This document shows positions 26,056 through 33,913 of a stretch of 64,000 bases of DNA, in pieces. Each line of letters starts with the position of its first letter. Within the stretch, counting starts at the first letter, position 1. Origin of the DNA: Acinetobacter sp. Ver3 (GTDB taxonomy: Bacteria; Pseudomonadota; Gammaproteobacteria; Pseudomonadales; Moraxellaceae). The notes beneath the pieces were generated by a model. That model saw nothing but the letters and a program-made list of their open reading frames with translations. It did no database searches and had not been told where the DNA came from. A program made the translations under genes and the position numbers. The stretch lies in assembly GCF_000632455.1 (NCBI RefSeq), contig NZ_JFYL01000004.1, forward strand, positions 1 through 64,000. The letters are read 5' to 3'.

Positions 26056-26615
26056 TAGTAACGACTCCCCACGTAGCGTGATGGTGCATACTGCATTTCT
26101 TCACTAGGTCGCTCTTGTGCATTGATTGCTCGTGCACGGCGTAACAAACGCTCATATTCCGCTAATGCTGATTGCCCTGCTGCATCACTTCCTGTATTCG
26201 GTTTACTGAGTCTCGAAGCTAATTTAAGCGCCATAGCTTCAACCAGCATCGAATCCCATTCATCTTCATTGTCGTTATCAAAGATGTACTCGAGGTTGAT
26301 TTGATTTTGGTTGGCAAGGATATGACGACCTTCGATTTCATAGCACTCTGTATTAGCGCTGATGATACGAATAAAATCTCGTGGTAATGGGAACGCATGC
26401 GCATAGCCAAAGCTAGGATGTGTGGTAATTGGCGCAAGAATGGTACGTTTTTTAGCACATGACCAAGGATGATCACGCAAGATCGATTTACGTGTCTGAT
26501 CGTATAGACTTCTGCAACGTTCAGCTGTTGCTGTATTTTCATCAAACCCTGTAATGCCCCGATCACCAATCAAACTCAGCGCATGATTGCAGATAGATAC
26601 TCTTGTTGTAGTCAT
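26055..26615 (-). CDS. Tail tubular protein A (gatekeeper), T7 gp11-like
   Basis: 186-aa gatekeeper that connects portal to nozzle. VSICNHALSLIGDRGITGFDENTATAERC, RDHPWSCAKKR and FPLPRDFIRI are the conserved family pattern. Its ATG lies right behind a terminator-like hairpin (26621-26650). Confidence 0.92.
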   Translation of the reverse strand: MTTTRVSICNHALSLIGDRGITGFDENTATAERCRSLYDQTRKSILRDHPWSCAKKRTILAPITTHPSFGYAHAFPLPRDFIRIISANTECYEIEGRHILANQNQINLEYIFDNDNEDEWDSMLVEAMALKLASRLSKPNTGSDAAGQSALAEYERLLRRARAINAQERPSEEMQYAPSRYVGSRY

Positions 26616-26620
26616 AAAAA

Positions 26621-26672
26621 AGCCCTCAATTTTATTTCATATTGAGGGCTTCTTTGATTAGGTTTGTTGGGT
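26621..26672 (-). terminator. Terminator/start module before tail tubular A
   Basis: On the minus strand ACCCAACAAACC (26672-26661) starts 1 nt after the stop of the previous gene; then a perfect 10-bp stem AGCCCTCAAT/ATTGAGGGCT with a 10-nt loop, TTTTT and the ATG at 26615. GAGGG, the likely ribosome site, is inside the stem. Confidence 0.8.
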
Positions 26673-26673
26673 G

Positions 26674-27054
26674 TTAGAACTGCGTATCCAATTTAGATTG
26701 ATGTAGTTTTTCTTTTAGTAAATATCCTTCAAGCATCCACACTTTGTTGCGTGCATTTTCGTACGCAATTTTTTTACCAATTTCTGCGTCGAAATTTTCA
26801 GGACTTGCGCATGAGGATTCCCCTGTAACAGTGAATCCATTTTTCAAGATCAACACACAAAAGGTTAGAGTCTCCAACTGCTTGTGCATGCCGATTAATG
26901 ATGTTGTGTTTGGGTCGGCACCCCACTGCGCATTAGCTGCGGTGAAGTAATATTGATCAACAATAATTGAATCAATATGATTAGGTGTTAAACGTGGTGC
27001 ATTTAGGCCTTTGTCTTGAATTTCTTGTTCGATTTGTTGTTCTGAGTTACTCAT
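26674..27054 (-). CDS. Phage protein of the N4 Gp49 / Sf6 gene 66 family
   Basis: 126-aa protein. LTFCVLILKNGFTVTGESSCASPENFDAEIGKKIAYENARNKVW is spread over residues 63-106 and is the hallmark of this widespread phage family, whose role is unknown. It sits between the capsid and tail genes, separated from capsid by a terminator. Confidence 0.88.
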   Translation of the reverse strand: MSNSEQQIEQEIQDKGLNAPRLTPNHIDSIIVDQYYFTAANAQWGADPNTTSLIGMHKQLETLTFCVLILKNGFTVTGESSCASPENFDAEIGKKIAYENARNKVWMLEGYLLKEKLHQSKLDTQF

Positions 27055-27096
27055 TTTAAAAATCCTTTAGCTGAATTTACTTGATATAAAAAAAGA

Positions 27097-27124
27097 CCTA
27101 ACACTCTTGCTGAAAAGTGTTAGG
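27097..27124 (-). terminator. Terminator after the major capsid gene
   Basis: 9-bp stem CCTAACACT/AGTGTTAGG with a 10-nt loop, followed by a run of seven T on the minus strand. A terminator directly after capsid parallels the T7 late terminator after gene 10 and would raise capsid dosage. Confidence 0.85.
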
Positions 27125-27134
27125 CCAAAACTGA

Positions 27135-28043
27135 TTAACGTACGAAGTCGAGCGCTACAACTTTCTGTTCGTTAGAGCGGCCAGCACCATAAGATGCGAT
27201 ACCACCGATTTGTTTGGTGTTTGATTTATCCCCACGAACTGTAATATCGAAGTTTGAAATCGAATTACGTCCATAGTGAATACCACCCTTAGCCACTACG
27301 AAAGTACGACCAACTGGCGCCTGTTCTGTTGAACCTGTACCTGCTGGCAAGTCTTCATATGGTAGCCAAATGAATCCACCCCATTTTTTAGCCACATCAC
27401 CATCTTGAATCGCTTGGATAGTGTCACGATCCCATTTGGTGAGTTCATCATCCACTAAAATCTGCTCAAGAATTTCAGAGTTGTAAATGAAGTATAACGG
27501 CGCATTGTCAGCATGATTCTTACGAAATAACGCACGTGCTTTTGCGATCTTCGCTTTATTTACTGGTGTAGCATTTGCACCAATGATTTGAGTAGACGGC
27601 AGAGCCAAGTTTGTATAACTCTCGCCGTCAGCAGTTTTACGCTGAACTGATGCACCAGCAGCTGCAATGATCACCTTGTCACGCTGGCGATGTTCTGCAG
27701 CGAGACATGCTTGCATGTAAGGTGATGTAGGATTAGCAGACAATTTTGCTTCATCACGTGGATCGATCGGTACGAATAATCCATAGTCAGCCATAGCTAC
27801 TAAGCGAGTACCAGCTTCAGGTACAGACCATTTAGTATCGGCAAAGCGTGTTGTCATTGCCTCCATCTCTACAGTACCAAGGTCATTCACAGTAAAAGAT
27901 GAACCTTGAATCTGACCACGATCAGTCGTTAAGACCTGCAATACTGATTGTGTTTGTTGACATTTCACTTCAAAAGCATCGTGGAATTGACGCTTAAATG
28001 CTGCGGAGATCATGCCACCATTGGTTGCGATATCTTGAGCCAT
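27135..28043 (-). CDS. Major capsid protein
   Basis: 302-aa head protein of the T7-like/podovirus capsid family (GGMISAAFKRQFHDAFEVKCQQTQS start; RFADTKWSVPEAGTRLVAMADYGLFVPIDPRDEAKL). It lies downstream of the scaffold gene and is followed by a strong terminator. Confidence 0.88.
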   Translation of the reverse strand: MAQDIATNGGMISAAFKRQFHDAFEVKCQQTQSVLQVLTTDRGQIQGSSFTVNDLGTVEMEAMTTRFADTKWSVPEAGTRLVAMADYGLFVPIDPRDEAKLSANPTSPYMQACLAAEHRQRDKVIIAAAGASVQRKTADGESYTNLALPSTQIIGANATPVNKAKIAKARALFRKNHADNAPLYFIYNSEILEQILVDDELTKWDRDTIQAIQDGDVAKKWGGFIWLPYEDLPAGTGSTEQAPVGRTFVVAKGGIHYGRNSISNFDITVRGDKSNTKQIGGIASYGAGRSNEQKVVALDFVR

Positions 28044-28058
28044 TGGACTTGCCCCTTA

Positions 28059-28685
28059 TTAATCCTGATATTGTTTTTCATAGTAAGCATTGATACGCGC
28101 AGTCACCGACTTGTGATCAGGATGATTTGCATCGCTATACGCTTCTGACATCATTAATTGTGTGATTGTTTCACTACCGCTTTGCTGTGTGTTTGATGGC
28201 GGTAAATCTTCCTGAATTTGCTTACCAATTGCTGCAGCAAGCTTCAAAGCTCCAATCGGTGAATCCAAATCACTTGCCTGAAAACCTAAAGCTTCAATGG
28301 CTTGCTTTGCTAGATTCACATTTGCATTAAAATCAGTACCCCATTCTTCTTGTAATGCTTCAATCTGCACGGCGTTATGCTCATCAAATGCTTTAACGAC
28401 CGCCGTGACTTGAGCATTGGTCATACCTTCAGCGTGAAAGGATTTAAGCACTTCGGCATTACCCGACTTGAAAGCATCAAAATCAAAGCCATCAATCTCA
28501 ACTGAATAGGCATCAGCTGATTCAGGTACATCAACTGGTGTCGGTACTTGATTGTTTTCAGCTTGTTGCTGTTGGTTGTTTTGATCCGCACTAGGCGTTT
28601 CTGTAGTTGTTGTGTCCACAACTGGCGCTTGTGTTTGTTCAGTTGTTGGTACGTTCGTTGTGTCTGTTGTTTGTGATTCATTCAT
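28059..28685 (-). CDS. Scaffolding-like protein
   Basis: 208 aa from the ATG at 28685, low complexity at the start (Thr/Gln/Asn-rich, about 1-50), then acidic and helical. Position between portal and capsid and the charged composition fit a T7 gp9-like scaffold. The start overlaps the previous gene by 8 nt, which explains why the longer frame to 28706 is not used. Confidence 0.8.
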   Translation of the reverse strand: MNESQTTDTTNVPTTEQTQAPVVDTTTTETPSADQNNQQQQAENNQVPTPVDVPESADAYSVEIDGFDFDAFKSGNAEVLKSFHAEGMTNAQVTAVVKAFDEHNAVQIEALQEEWGTDFNANVNLAKQAIEALGFQASDLDSPIGALKLAAAIGKQIQEDLPPSNTQQSGSETITQLMMSEAYSDANHPDHKSVTARINAYYEKQYQD

Positions 28686-29130
28686 TGTTTTGCTCCATAT
28701 GTGCAATTTCTAATTGCTCGCTATAGCGAGGATCATTGGCTGTATTAATTCGGTTGATGATGAAGTCAACGACCTCCGCACGACCTATACGGCGACACGT
28801 TTCACGCTCATCATCGGTAAAAACATTTCGTTTAAATCGTGAAGTGAGTTCTTCTAAAATTCGTTGACCATCTCCACTCATATCGAAATGCAATCGATAG
28901 GTCATAGACGTAGGTTTCTTAACTTGACGCCATTTGAAGTGATACCCACGTTCATCTTTGGCTTCTTCTTCGTTAAGCAACTGCTGGAAAGGTTTTGAAT
29001 GTTCATCAAGCTTGGCTTTGTAGTATTCAGCATTGCGCTTGTTTAAACGGTTTTCTTGGATCAATTGACGGATGATTACGCCCTTGACTAAAAGCATTAC
29101 CGTTAAAATTGCTATGAAAAAACCAATCAT
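28678..29130 (-). CDS. Bbp19-like phage protein with N-terminal membrane segment
   Basis: 150-aa protein. A hydrophobic N-terminus (IGFFIAILTVMLLVKGVII) is followed by a charged helix and a domain (SGDGQRILEELTSRFKRNVF...CRRIGRAEVVDFIINRI) that resembles the Bbp19-like family seen next to podovirus portal genes. Overlaps portal by 4 nt. Function unknown. Confidence 0.65.
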   Translation of the reverse strand: MIGFFIAILTVMLLVKGVIIRQLIQENRLNKRNAEYYKAKLDEHSKPFQQLLNEEEAKDERGYHFKWRQVKKPTSMTYRLHFDMSGDGQRILEELTSRFKRNVFTDDERETCRRIGRAEVVDFIINRINTANDPRYSEQLEIAHMEQNNE

Positions 29131-30785
29131 TGAACAGCCTCACTTACCATTTGAGCCTCTAACCCTTTACCCATACCTTGAGCAACCGCACCAGTCATTT
29201 GTTGAGCCATGATTGCTTCTTGCTCTTGGGCTTGAGCCTGTTGTTGTCTTTGGGCCTTCTCTTCTCGATATGCCTCAAGTTTTTCAGTCGTTCGCATGAT
29301 TGACGTTGGCACACCTAAACCAGCTGCAATAACGTGAGGAATCGCATCTGTATCAACGTTGTCTAGAGTGTTTGGATCTACTTCAATGATTGAACTGAGT
29401 GACATCATCAAACGCTCGATGCTTGAGACTTCTTCAAGCTTTTGAGCACGTGCCAAAGGTGAGATAAATTTGAAAGAAAGATTACGCTCGACAAGTTCTT
29501 CAGGAGCTTCTCCAAGCACACCAGCACGATAAGCAAGCCCAAATGAACGCTCTAAAAGTGGAACTAGTAGTTCAGCTTGTGCACGTCCATACAACGGACC
29601 TAATTGCTGACGAATCATGTCTACACGCGCATAGATTTCAGCTGCAGTTGGCGGTGTGTTGTAGTGTTGAGTCAGACCATCAGCCAATAATTTACGGCGT
29701 ATCCCTGACTGAATTTTTTCAAGTAGACCATCCCCAACCACGAAGCCTCGACCTGAATCTAAGCGCTTCAATGAATCGGTACTGTTCGCTGTAATGATTT
29801 TCCCACCACCTAAGCGCACTGTACGAGGATTTAGAATGCCGTCATCTTCTGCTACCCACATACCTAGAATGTCGATTTCAGCACTGCGTAGCGTATCTCT
29901 GATCAATGTATTGGCTGTCTTTGCATCTGGTAATGCGGTTGACATAATCCCTACGCCGTAAACTGAACCAGGTATTTTTCTAAAACGTGGTACCGCGCAT
30001 GGGAACTCGTTGTAGCCTGATTCTTTCAGCATATGCTTACTGTCTACTTCCAAATGATATGAAGCAAAAGGCATATTCTTTGGAAGCAATGGACGGCCAT
30101 CTAACGGCGTTTTAACATCACGTGGTTGAATCACACGCAGTAATTTAAAACGATCATCAGGACGGTTTTTAAATGCATCTTGAACGGCTTGACTGACCTT
30201 GTGCCCCCCAAACTCATTGACGATCTGTGCTGCAGTTTTAGTGTATTCACGAAAAATAGTATCGATTAAGCCATCTGAACGAGTTGATGCAATAAAGCAC
30301 TCACCAATTGGCCATCCTTGGAATACGTATCCACCACCTTTCTTACGATCAATGTCTTGGTACATGACACACCAACCAGCAATCGCAAAGTCAATCATCA
30401 CGTCGAAGATTTCAGAATCGTAATTCGCGCCGTGGATGTTACGGAAAATGAACTGTGCAACCTGCTCTAACCAGTGCTCACCCTCAGTTAATTCGGCTGG
30501 ATCGTCCATACCATCAGGTACAGCCTTAAACCAAATTGCATTCGCTGGTGTGGTACCACTAATTAAATTCGACACAAACGTTTGAATAGAATCTGCAGCA
30601 GTTGAATCTAGCAAATCAGCACGTTGTTTCTCACGTGTGCCAGTTAAATCACTGCCACCACTGAAACATTGTTGGCGCTCAGGTGCACCAAACTTGTAAC
30701 ACTCAGTCCAATGCGACTCGTACTTGGCGCGCTCAGAACGCATTTCTCCAAGTCGTTTGCATAGCTGTTTTGCTAGTTCACTCAT
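29127..30785 (-). CDS. Portal (head-tail connector) protein, T7 gp8-like
   Basis: 552-aa portal. Conserved podovirus portal features: MRSERAKYESHWTECYKFGAPERQ start, DSTAADSIQTFVSNLISGTTP, and GVGIMSTALPDAKTANTLIRDTLRSAEIDI in the stem region. The C-terminus is Gln/Ala-rich. It is the first large virion gene of the minus-strand operon. Confidence 0.94.
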   Translation of the reverse strand: MSELAKQLCKRLGEMRSERAKYESHWTECYKFGAPERQQCFSGGSDLTGTREKQRADLLDSTAADSIQTFVSNLISGTTPANAIWFKAVPDGMDDPAELTEGEHWLEQVAQFIFRNIHGANYDSEIFDVMIDFAIAGWCVMYQDIDRKKGGGYVFQGWPIGECFIASTRSDGLIDTIFREYTKTAAQIVNEFGGHKVSQAVQDAFKNRPDDRFKLLRVIQPRDVKTPLDGRPLLPKNMPFASYHLEVDSKHMLKESGYNEFPCAVPRFRKIPGSVYGVGIMSTALPDAKTANTLIRDTLRSAEIDILGMWVAEDDGILNPRTVRLGGGKIITANSTDSLKRLDSGRGFVVGDGLLEKIQSGIRRKLLADGLTQHYNTPPTAAEIYARVDMIRQQLGPLYGRAQAELLVPLLERSFGLAYRAGVLGEAPEELVERNLSFKFISPLARAQKLEEVSSIERLMMSLSSIIEVDPNTLDNVDTDAIPHVIAAGLGVPTSIMRTTEKLEAYREEKAQRQQQAQAQEQEAIMAQQMTGAVAQGMGKGLEAQMVSEAVQ

Positions 30786-30788
30786 GCC

Positions 30789-31019
30789 TTAACCGCCTAA
30801 TGTTGTTTTCTTTTCGTTTTCTTCTGCTGAAGCAAGCACATCAGAGGCTTTACGTTTCTTACGTTGCGCCTTAGCATCGTTCTCAGCCAATTGCGCTTCT
30901 TTCTTCGCTTGTGCTTCTGCTGCTTGAGCATCGAACCCTTTTGACGCTGCTTTGGTATCAGTAAGACCAACTGCATCTGTCACCGTTCCGATGACTTTCC
31001 CTACTACGCCACCACACAT
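30789..31019 (-). CDS. Small Lys/Ala-rich phage protein, 76 aa
   Basis: Begins MCGGVVGKVIGTVTDAVG, then a charged helix (EAQAKKEAQLAENDAKAQRKKRKAS). Not recognised. Its first residues match those of the gp14-like protein at 23158, so the two may share a targeting or assembly signal. It lies 3 nt before portal. Confidence 0.7.
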   Translation of the reverse strand: MCGGVVGKVIGTVTDAVGLTDTKAASKGFDAQAAEAQAKKEAQLAENDAKAQRKKRKASDVLASAEENEKKTTLGG

Positions 31020-31021
31020 GA

Positions 31022-31321
31022 TTAGATTTCCTTTTGCTCTAAGCCGTGTTTACCTTGAACCCAACGTGTTTTCTTCTTCGCTTCTACACCACCAGCTTTA
31101 AGCAATTGGTCGAGTTTTGATTCGATGCGTTTTTGGTTTTCAAGAATTAGGTCTAGACGTACGTCATTGATCTGAATTGGTTCAGCTGTATCTTGAGATT
31201 CAGTTGATTCAGGATTGGTAGACATTTCATTAGAAACGTTTTCGCCGTTTGGATCGGTTTCAGTTACACCTGGTGTTAATTCGGGTTCAGTTGCACCTGG
31301 TGTTTGAAGTTTGCGAGACAT
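31022..31321 (-). CDS. Hypothetical phage protein, 99 aa
   Basis: Not recognised; a Thr/Glu/Pro-rich N-terminal half and a helical middle (LDLILENQKRIESKLDQLLKAGG) that may trimerise. Its ATG follows a terminator-like hairpin directly. First gene of the portal block. Confidence 0.7.
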   Translation of the reverse strand: MSRKLQTPGATEPELTPGVTETDPNGENVSNEMSTNPESTESQDTAEPIQINDVRLDLILENQKRIESKLDQLLKAGGVEAKKKTRWVQGKHGLEQKEI

Positions 31322-31326
31322 AAAAA

Positions 31327-31392
31327 AGCCCTATCGTTGTTTATTGTCCGATAGGGCTAATTTGAGGGGTTATTGATTATGGTTTGCTGGGT
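31327..31392 (-). terminator. Terminator/start module before the portal block
   Basis: ACCCAGCAAACC on the minus strand (31392-31381) follows the stop of the 97-aa gene; then a perfect 10-bp stem AGCCCTATCG/CGATAGGGCT with a 12-nt loop, TTTTT and the ATG at 31321. Same layout as at 26621 and 18016. Confidence 0.8.
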
Positions 31393-31394
31393 GA

Positions 31395-31688
31395 TTATTT
31401 ACGACTTATCTCATCAATGGTCTTTAGAACAAAACCATCCTCAATTGGATCACCATCCCCAATATAATTTACACACAGAACGCCATCCATGACACATAGG
31501 TGACTAACATCTTCATGCCAACCTTCATGATTTAATGAAAACTCAGGAGATGATTTCCATACATCCTTTTGAAGATCATGATCCCACTCGGGCCATTCCT
31601 CACCTTCCCAATCCCATCCATTTTCAAAGCAAGCCAATTGAGCCTTATCCCATGTTTCTTTGTCAGGTGTTTCAATACAGATATTCAT
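31395..31688 (-). CDS. Hypothetical phage protein, 97 aa
   Basis: Not recognised. Very rich in Trp and acidic residues (ENGWDWEGEEWPEWDHDLQ); the pattern of a predicted phage moron or early small protein. It starts 5 nt after the 49-aa gene stop. Confidence 0.65.
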   Translation of the reverse strand: MNICIETPDKETWDKAQLACFENGWDWEGEEWPEWDHDLQKDVWKSSPEFSLNHEGWHEDVSHLCVMDGVLCVNYIGDGDPIEDGFVLKTIDEISRK

Positions 31689-31692
31689 TCAA

Positions 31693-31842
31693 TTATCTCT
31701 CCCGAAACTTATTATAAAAACTCGTAGGCTTTTGACCTACATACTGAATCCAACCAAAGCCATCACGCCAAAAGAACCACTCATTGTTATCGTACTTCCA
31801 CGGCGTACCGTCATTCTCGATATGGGTATAATCAGGAGGCAT
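31693..31842 (-). CDS. Short hypothetical phage protein, 49 aa
   Basis: Encodes MPPDYTHIENDGTPWKY... ending FYNKFRER. The ATG overlaps the TAA of the previous gene (TAATG) and the next gene starts 5 nt on, so translation is coupled. Aromatic-rich (EWFFWRDGFGWIQY). Supported by operon spacing; function unknown. Confidence 0.6.
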   Translation of the reverse strand: MPPDYTHIENDGTPWKYDNNEWFFWRDGFGWIQYVGQKPTSFYNKFRER

Positions 31843-32102
31843 TATCTAAGCGCCCCTGTTAAATACACGTGTGATTTACGCAGAACAACCATGTGCCAAA
31901 ACCAAAGTAGTTTTAGTTTCAATCCTTTTTTTGGCGGTAATCCGTAGGCAAAAACATGCAATCCTCTTTGTATTATCTTGAAATTCTCAATGCCGAGCGG
32001 CAGATAAACCACTATTTCAGACCCAAATTTCTCCTGATCTATAAAAACCACATCACCATCAATCACCACGTTATCACTAGCAATAATACAAACTGATTTC
32101 AC
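31842..32102 (-). CDS. Hypothetical phage protein, 86 aa
   Basis: GTG start at 32102 overlapping the preceding stop (GTGA). Beta-rich first half (VVIDGDVVFIDQEKFG...) and a basic end. Not recognised. Tight overlaps on both sides support it as coding. Confidence 0.6.
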   Translation of the reverse strand: MKSVCIIASDNVVIDGDVVFIDQEKFGSEIVVYLPLGIENFKIIQRGLHVFAYGLPPKKGLKLKLLWFWHMVVLRKSHVYLTGALR

Positions 32103-32527
32103 AATCCTATCTCCCGATCCAACTCATCAATCACTTGGTCACATAGACCGCCGTCTTCAAAAATATCTAACTGACCTAACTTGTATTTGTAGGTCTGCCA
32201 TTCCCCTTCACGCGGGTATCGCTCAATGCCTGTTTCCGTTTGCCACAGCTCGATAAATGCCGCGCCGTTGTCATAATTTGGAATGCCACCTCTCGCCCAT
32301 TCTGAGACTGTAGAAGCACCAGACACGGGCAAAATGAATGCGATCTTTTCATGCGTCCAACCAAAGTGATTGCACAAATCTAAGATCATACGGTTGAAGT
32401 CTGGACGCTTATATCCACGCTGTTTAACGCGAAATTCCTTAACCGTCTTTTTATTTTTTTGATTAATAAAACGCGCGCGCGCGCGAGGATCAGTGGCAAA
32501 CGCTACAGAATCAACCGTCATATCCAT
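32099..32527 (-). CDS. HTH protein at the antiterminator (Q) position
   Basis: 142-aa protein with a helix-turn-helix-like segment (MILDLCNHFGWTHEKIAFILPVSGASTVSEWARG). It follows the RusA gene, where lambdoid phages place Q-type late regulators, and precedes the late operon. A late-gene regulator role is inference. A (CG)7 tract at 32472-32485 encodes its RARAR. Confidence 0.65.
   Translation of the reverse strand: MDMTVDSVAFATDPRARARFINQKNKKTVKEFRVKQRGYKRPDFNRMILDLCNHFGWTHEKIAFILPVSGASTVSEWARGGIPNYDNGAAFIELWQTETGIERYPREGEWQTYKYKLGQLDIFEDGGLCDQVIDELDREIGL
32472..32485. repeat. (CG)7 dinucleotide tract inside a coding sequence
   Basis: Fourteen alternating C and G bases in low-GC DNA, coding for Arg-Ala repeats. 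Prone to slippage, which would shift the frame of the HTH protein near its N-terminus. Confidence 0.8.
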
Positions 32528-32538
32528 ATTTATTCCCC

Positions 32539-33054
32539 TTAAAGTTCCCAGACTTTCAAACGAATTAAGCCACCTTTGACGACGCTTCCACGCTTTACAT
32601 GAAGCTCGTCGAACTGTTCATCATCCTCACAAAATCCACACTTCACTAAAGAATCGATAGTTGCTTTCAAATGGTTATCGATATCTCGTTTTTGCATGGT
32701 TGGAAAATGAAAAGTCACTTCGAGTTTTAAACGTGTAGTGAGTCTCAGAGCTGGTATAAGCGCATTAATCACGGCGTGAAACTGACGTGCTTTATCACTC
32801 AATTTCATGCCTTTACCGTGACGCTCCCAGTAGTGATTCACACTTGGTGGAGTTGCAGCGATTTCACAAAACAAAACCTGATTTTCGTCATAGTCTGTAT
32901 TTCGCTCTAAATTCGCTTGTATTGCGTTTTTCTTAGCTTGCTGTACCTTTACTTGATTTTCTTGTTTAAGTCGCTCACGCGCTAAGCCTGATCGGTTTTG
33001 ATGTGCTTTTAAGTGCGCTTGTAGCTGTTGTTCGCTCCATCGAAGTGTTGTCAT
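32539..33054 (-). CDS. rusA: RusA-family Holliday junction resolvase
   Basis: 171 aa. A charged N-terminal extension (about 1-55) precedes the RusA domain: PPSVNHYWERHG and the acidic catalytic stretch KRDIDNHLKATIDSLVKCGFCEDDEQFDEL with the conserved Asp residues. It would cut branched DNA before packaging. Overlaps the upstream gene by 4 nt. Confidence 0.9.
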   Translation of the reverse strand: MTTLRWSEQQLQAHLKAHQNRSGLARERLKQENQVKVQQAKKNAIQANLERNTDYDENQVLFCEIAATPPSVNHYWERHGKGMKLSDKARQFHAVINALIPALRLTTRLKLEVTFHFPTMQKRDIDNHLKATIDSLVKCGFCEDDEQFDELHVKRGSVVKGGLIRLKVWEL

Positions 33055-33302
33055 AAGCCCACTCCAAATGTTTGTTTAGATTTCAAAGTTGGAACAAAGC
33101 CTTGTGGCAGTTGGTTATCTCCCTGAATATATCCGTGCTTCTGCAGCGAATTTAGATACCTTTGAACAGTTCTAGCACTCACACCTGAAACAACTTCATC
33201 CATGATATCTTGCACGTATGTTTTGCTTGTTCTACAGGTTATAAACAGTAAAATTTCTATCGTAATTTCAAACATATATCCATGTGACTGAGTAGTGCTC
33301 AT
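33051..33302 (-). CDS. Winged-helix DNA-binding protein, 83 aa
   Basis: Short protein with a winged HTH pattern (VQDIMDEVVSGVSARTVQRYLNSLQKHGYIQG). Lies between replication and resolvase genes with 4-nt overlaps. Possibly a replication or early regulator; unassigned. Confidence 0.7.
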   Translation of the reverse strand: MSTTQSHGYMFEITIEILLFITCRTSKTYVQDIMDEVVSGVSARTVQRYLNSLQKHGYIQGDNQLPQGFVPTLKSKQTFGVGL

Positions 33303-33913
33303 ACTGGCATCCCCCTTCTAACTTTCGCCAATAACTCTGGTGGACATGGCACGCCACTACGATTTCTCTCATCGTTCGTAAGTTGTTTAGTTCTCTCGGT
33401 CTTTTTGGGATTTACATACATGACTTGAACACGATTAGATTTCTTCGCGTTAGTCACGTTGTCTTTGTAGATTTCGATGAATGCTCTGTGTGCTGCCTTT
33501 TGCCCCTCAACTTTCAAAATTTGACGTACATCATCGAGTGAGTGTTTCGCAATGATTGTGATTTCAGAGTTTTGATCGGCTTCAAAGTTCATTGCTTTGA
33601 CCCAAGCCAATTCAGCCGACCACCAGTCATCATCGATGAGACATAAATCTCTAATCCCTGCGATTGTTGGGCACCAACGTTCAGATCGAATACGGTCCCA
33701 ACCGCTTTTCAATTGTTGCGGTGTGATGCCTTCAAGCGCTTCACGTAGTAATTCGATCAAAAGATTCGAATCGGTTTTACCGTGTACTCGATCAAACTCA
33801 GATCCGAATAGACCCTCCATTTTTGCGAGCATTCTCTGCGCTATTTCAACTGGAAAAGTGACTTCAAAAGCGCTCTCAAACAAAGCCACATCATAATTTT
33901 GAGGTTCAGACAT
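33299..33913 (-). CDS. Replication protein P-like helicase loader
   Basis: 204 aa from the ATG at 33913, which overlaps the preceding O-like gene by 8 nt. The segment LREALEGITPQQLKSGWDRIRSERWCPTIAGIRDLC resembles lambda P/DnaT-type loaders. Its place after an O-like initiator fits. Frames opening further upstream are dismissed because they overlap the O-like gene heavily. Confidence 0.65.
   Translation of the reverse strand: MSEPQNYDVALFESAFEVTFPVEIAQRMLAKMEGLFGSEFDRVHGKTDSNLLIELLREALEGITPQQLKSGWDRIRSERWCPTIAGIRDLCLIDDDWWSAELAWVKAMNFEADQNSEITIIAKHSLDDVRQILKVEGQKAAHRAFIEIYKDNVTNAKKSNRVQVMYVNPKKTERTKQLTNDERNRSGVPCPPELLAKVRRGMPV

Noticed and set aside
28685-28706. Longer start for the scaffold-like protein
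   Set aside because: It would overlap the previous gene by 29 nt and add MHIWSKT, which has no ribosome site; ATG at 28685 fits better.
10775-31321. T7-type phage promoters and RNA polymerase
   Set aside because: I found no repeated 20-bp promoter-like element and no polymerase gene in the prophage.
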